NCBI GenBank assembly: GCA_014860115.1
Contig: JACZKK010000039.1
Coordinates: 37,220-101,219 of the forward strand
Length of the DNA stretch: 64,000 nt
Reading direction: 5' to 3'
Origin: Ignavibacteriaceae bacterium
GTDB lineage: Bacteria > Bacteroidota > Ignavibacteria > Ignavibacteriales > Ignavibacteriaceae
In this document: positions 62,585 through 64,000 of the stretch, in pieces
Layout: every line of letters starts with the position of its first letter
Position numbering within the stretch: position 1 is the stretch's first letter
Made by a program: the position numbers and the translations under genes
Notes under the pieces: generated by a model
Told to the model about the DNA's origin: nothing
What the model saw: the letters and a program-made list of their open reading frames with translations, nothing else
The model's database searches: none

Positions 62585-64000
62585 ATGAAAAAGTTATCCA
62601 TCATATTTCTTACAATATTATTTTCTGTTAAGATACTTCCGCAATTAGTTGATTCCGGATTAGAGAGCATTAAGAGCGATGAACTTTTACGAACAGTTAA
62701 GATTCTTGCTTCTGCAGAATTTGATGGAAGGCTTCCCGGCAGTGAAGGTTACAACAAGGCAGCAAACTTTGCTTCAGATAGATTTGCGAAGATTGGCTTG
62801 CTGCCAGCAGGCGACGAAGGATTCTTTCAATACCTGAATGTTGAATACAATAAAATTGATACGCCGGCCGTCTTCAATTTAATAATGAATAATAAAAGCT
62901 ATCCTTACATTCTGGGCAAAGATTTTGTGTTAAGAGGATTTACCGGTGCAGGCAACCTTAATCTGCCGGTCGCGTTTTGTGGTTATGGAATTTCCAGACC
63001 GGATCTCGGATATGATGATTATGAAAAAATTGATGTAAGAGATAAAATTGTTTTAGTCTTTAAACAAAACCCAACTTGGAAAATAGAAGACCAACCCTGG
63101 GGCAGCGAATATCCAAGAGAAAAATCAACCATCGCATATCAGCATGGTGCGAAAGGAATTCTTTTTGTCTCTCGTCCCAATGATGAAAAACCGCAGCCAC
63201 TTATTGGTAGCGTAATGCACGGTGATGGAGAACAGATCGAAGATTTTCCACAGCTTCACATTTCAATTGATGCGGCCAACGCGTTACTTGACGGAACTGG
63301 TTTTTCAATCAGCGAATATCAAGCTAAAATAGATGAAGCCAGATCACCCAATTCATTTATATCCGAAAATCAGGCCCAGATTATGGTTAAGGCACATTAT
63401 CAGAAACAAGCCAGAACAATGAATGTTATTGGACTTCTTGAGGGAAGCGAGCCGAAGTTAAAAGATGAGTATTTAATATTGGGTGCTCATCTTGATCATG
63501 TTGGTTCACAAGCCGGACTACTTTTCCCGGGAGCGAATGACAACGCTTCAGGTTCTGTTGGCATATTGGAAATTGCAGAAGCATTTCAATCAAGTGATTC
63601 AAATCCCAAGCGCAGCATTCTTTTTGTTTTGTTTGCAAGTGAAGAACAGGGTCTCTTTGGATCAAAGTTTTTTGTTGAGAATTTAAAGATTGACACAAAC
63701 AAAATCATTGCAATGTTAAACCTTGATTGCATCGGCTATGGCGACAGCATTCAGATAGGGAACGGAAAAAGCTCACCGGAACTATGGAAATTGGCAGATG
63801 AAATCGACGAAAAAAATTCAAACTTAATAGTAAAGGACACGTGGAGCGGTGGTGGTGCTGACCTTACACCGGTTTACGAAAAAGGAATTCCTGGTTTATA
63901 TTTTGTTTCAAAGCACAGCTACGACTATCTTCATCTTCCATCCGATAAGCCTGAAACTTTGAATCCCGTTTTATATGAAAATCTCGTTAAGCTTGTTTAC
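62585..64000 (+). CDS. M28-family secreted peptidase with PA-like insert, truncated by window end
   Basis: frame open to base 64000; SAEFDGRLPGSEGYNKAA, LILGAHLDHVG, GANDNASGSVGILEIAEAF, FASEEQGLFGS; signal peptide MKKLSIIFLTILFSVKILPQ; not in ORF track because no stop. Confidence 0.92.
   Translation, partial: MKKLSIIFLTILFSVKILPQLVDSGLESIKSDELLRTVKILASAEFDGRLPGSEGYNKAANFASDRFAKIGLLPAGDEGFFQYLNVEYNKIDTPAVFNLIMNNKSYPYILGKDFVLRGFTGAGNLNLPVAFCGYGISRPDLGYDDYEKIDVRDKIVLVFKQNPTWKIEDQPWGSEYPREKSTIAYQHGAKGILFVSRPNDEKPQPLIGSVMHGDGEQIEDFPQLHISIDAANALLDGTGFSISEYQAKIDEARSPNSFISENQAQIMVKAHYQKQARTMNVIGLLEGSEPKLKDEYLILGAHLDHVGSQAGLLFPGANDNASGSVGILEIAEAFQSSDSNPKRSILFVLFASEEQGLFGSKFFVENLKIDTNKIIAMLNLDCIGYGDSIQIGNGKSSPELWKLADEIDEKNSNLIVKDTWSGGGADLTPVYEKGIPGLYFVSKHSYDYLHLPSDKPETLNPVLYENLVKLVY

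Overview
This 64 kb window looks like a chromosomal segment of an Ignavibacteria/Bacteroidota-Chlorobi-group bacterium. The assignment is inferred from T9SS type-A C-terminal sorting domains, a monomeric isocitrate dehydrogenase, TAnnTTTG-like promoter motifs and general gene content. The right end carries the replication-origin neighbourhood: yidC-rnpA-rpmH on the minus strand, then a probable oriC, then dnaA, a lipoprotein gene, dnaN, recF, a DUF721/DciA-like gene, gyrB and gyrA on the plus strand. The left end is a small defence-like region: a VapB/AbrB-type antitoxin translationally coupled to a DUF2075 ATPase, then a DarT/DarG DNA ADP-ribosylation toxin-antitoxin pair bracketed by copies of a dispersed repeat, then an AAA/DUF4143 ATPase. 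The middle is mostly housekeeping and secreted/membrane genes, including metH with an upstream SAM-I-type riboswitch/terminator. The most interesting signals are: (1) a modular, nested family of short palindromic repeats that brackets DarTG, appears inside an ORF and appears in both variable arms of the SAM riboswitch; (2) the VapB-DUF2075 pairing; (3) an orphan contractile-injection/phage tail-tube gene; (4) a palindrome-rich, possibly bipartite origin with a lipoprotein gene between dnaA and dnaN. I see no CRISPR array, rRNA, recognisable tRNA or intact transposase. All calls come from reading the sequence and supplied translations; no database searches were run.
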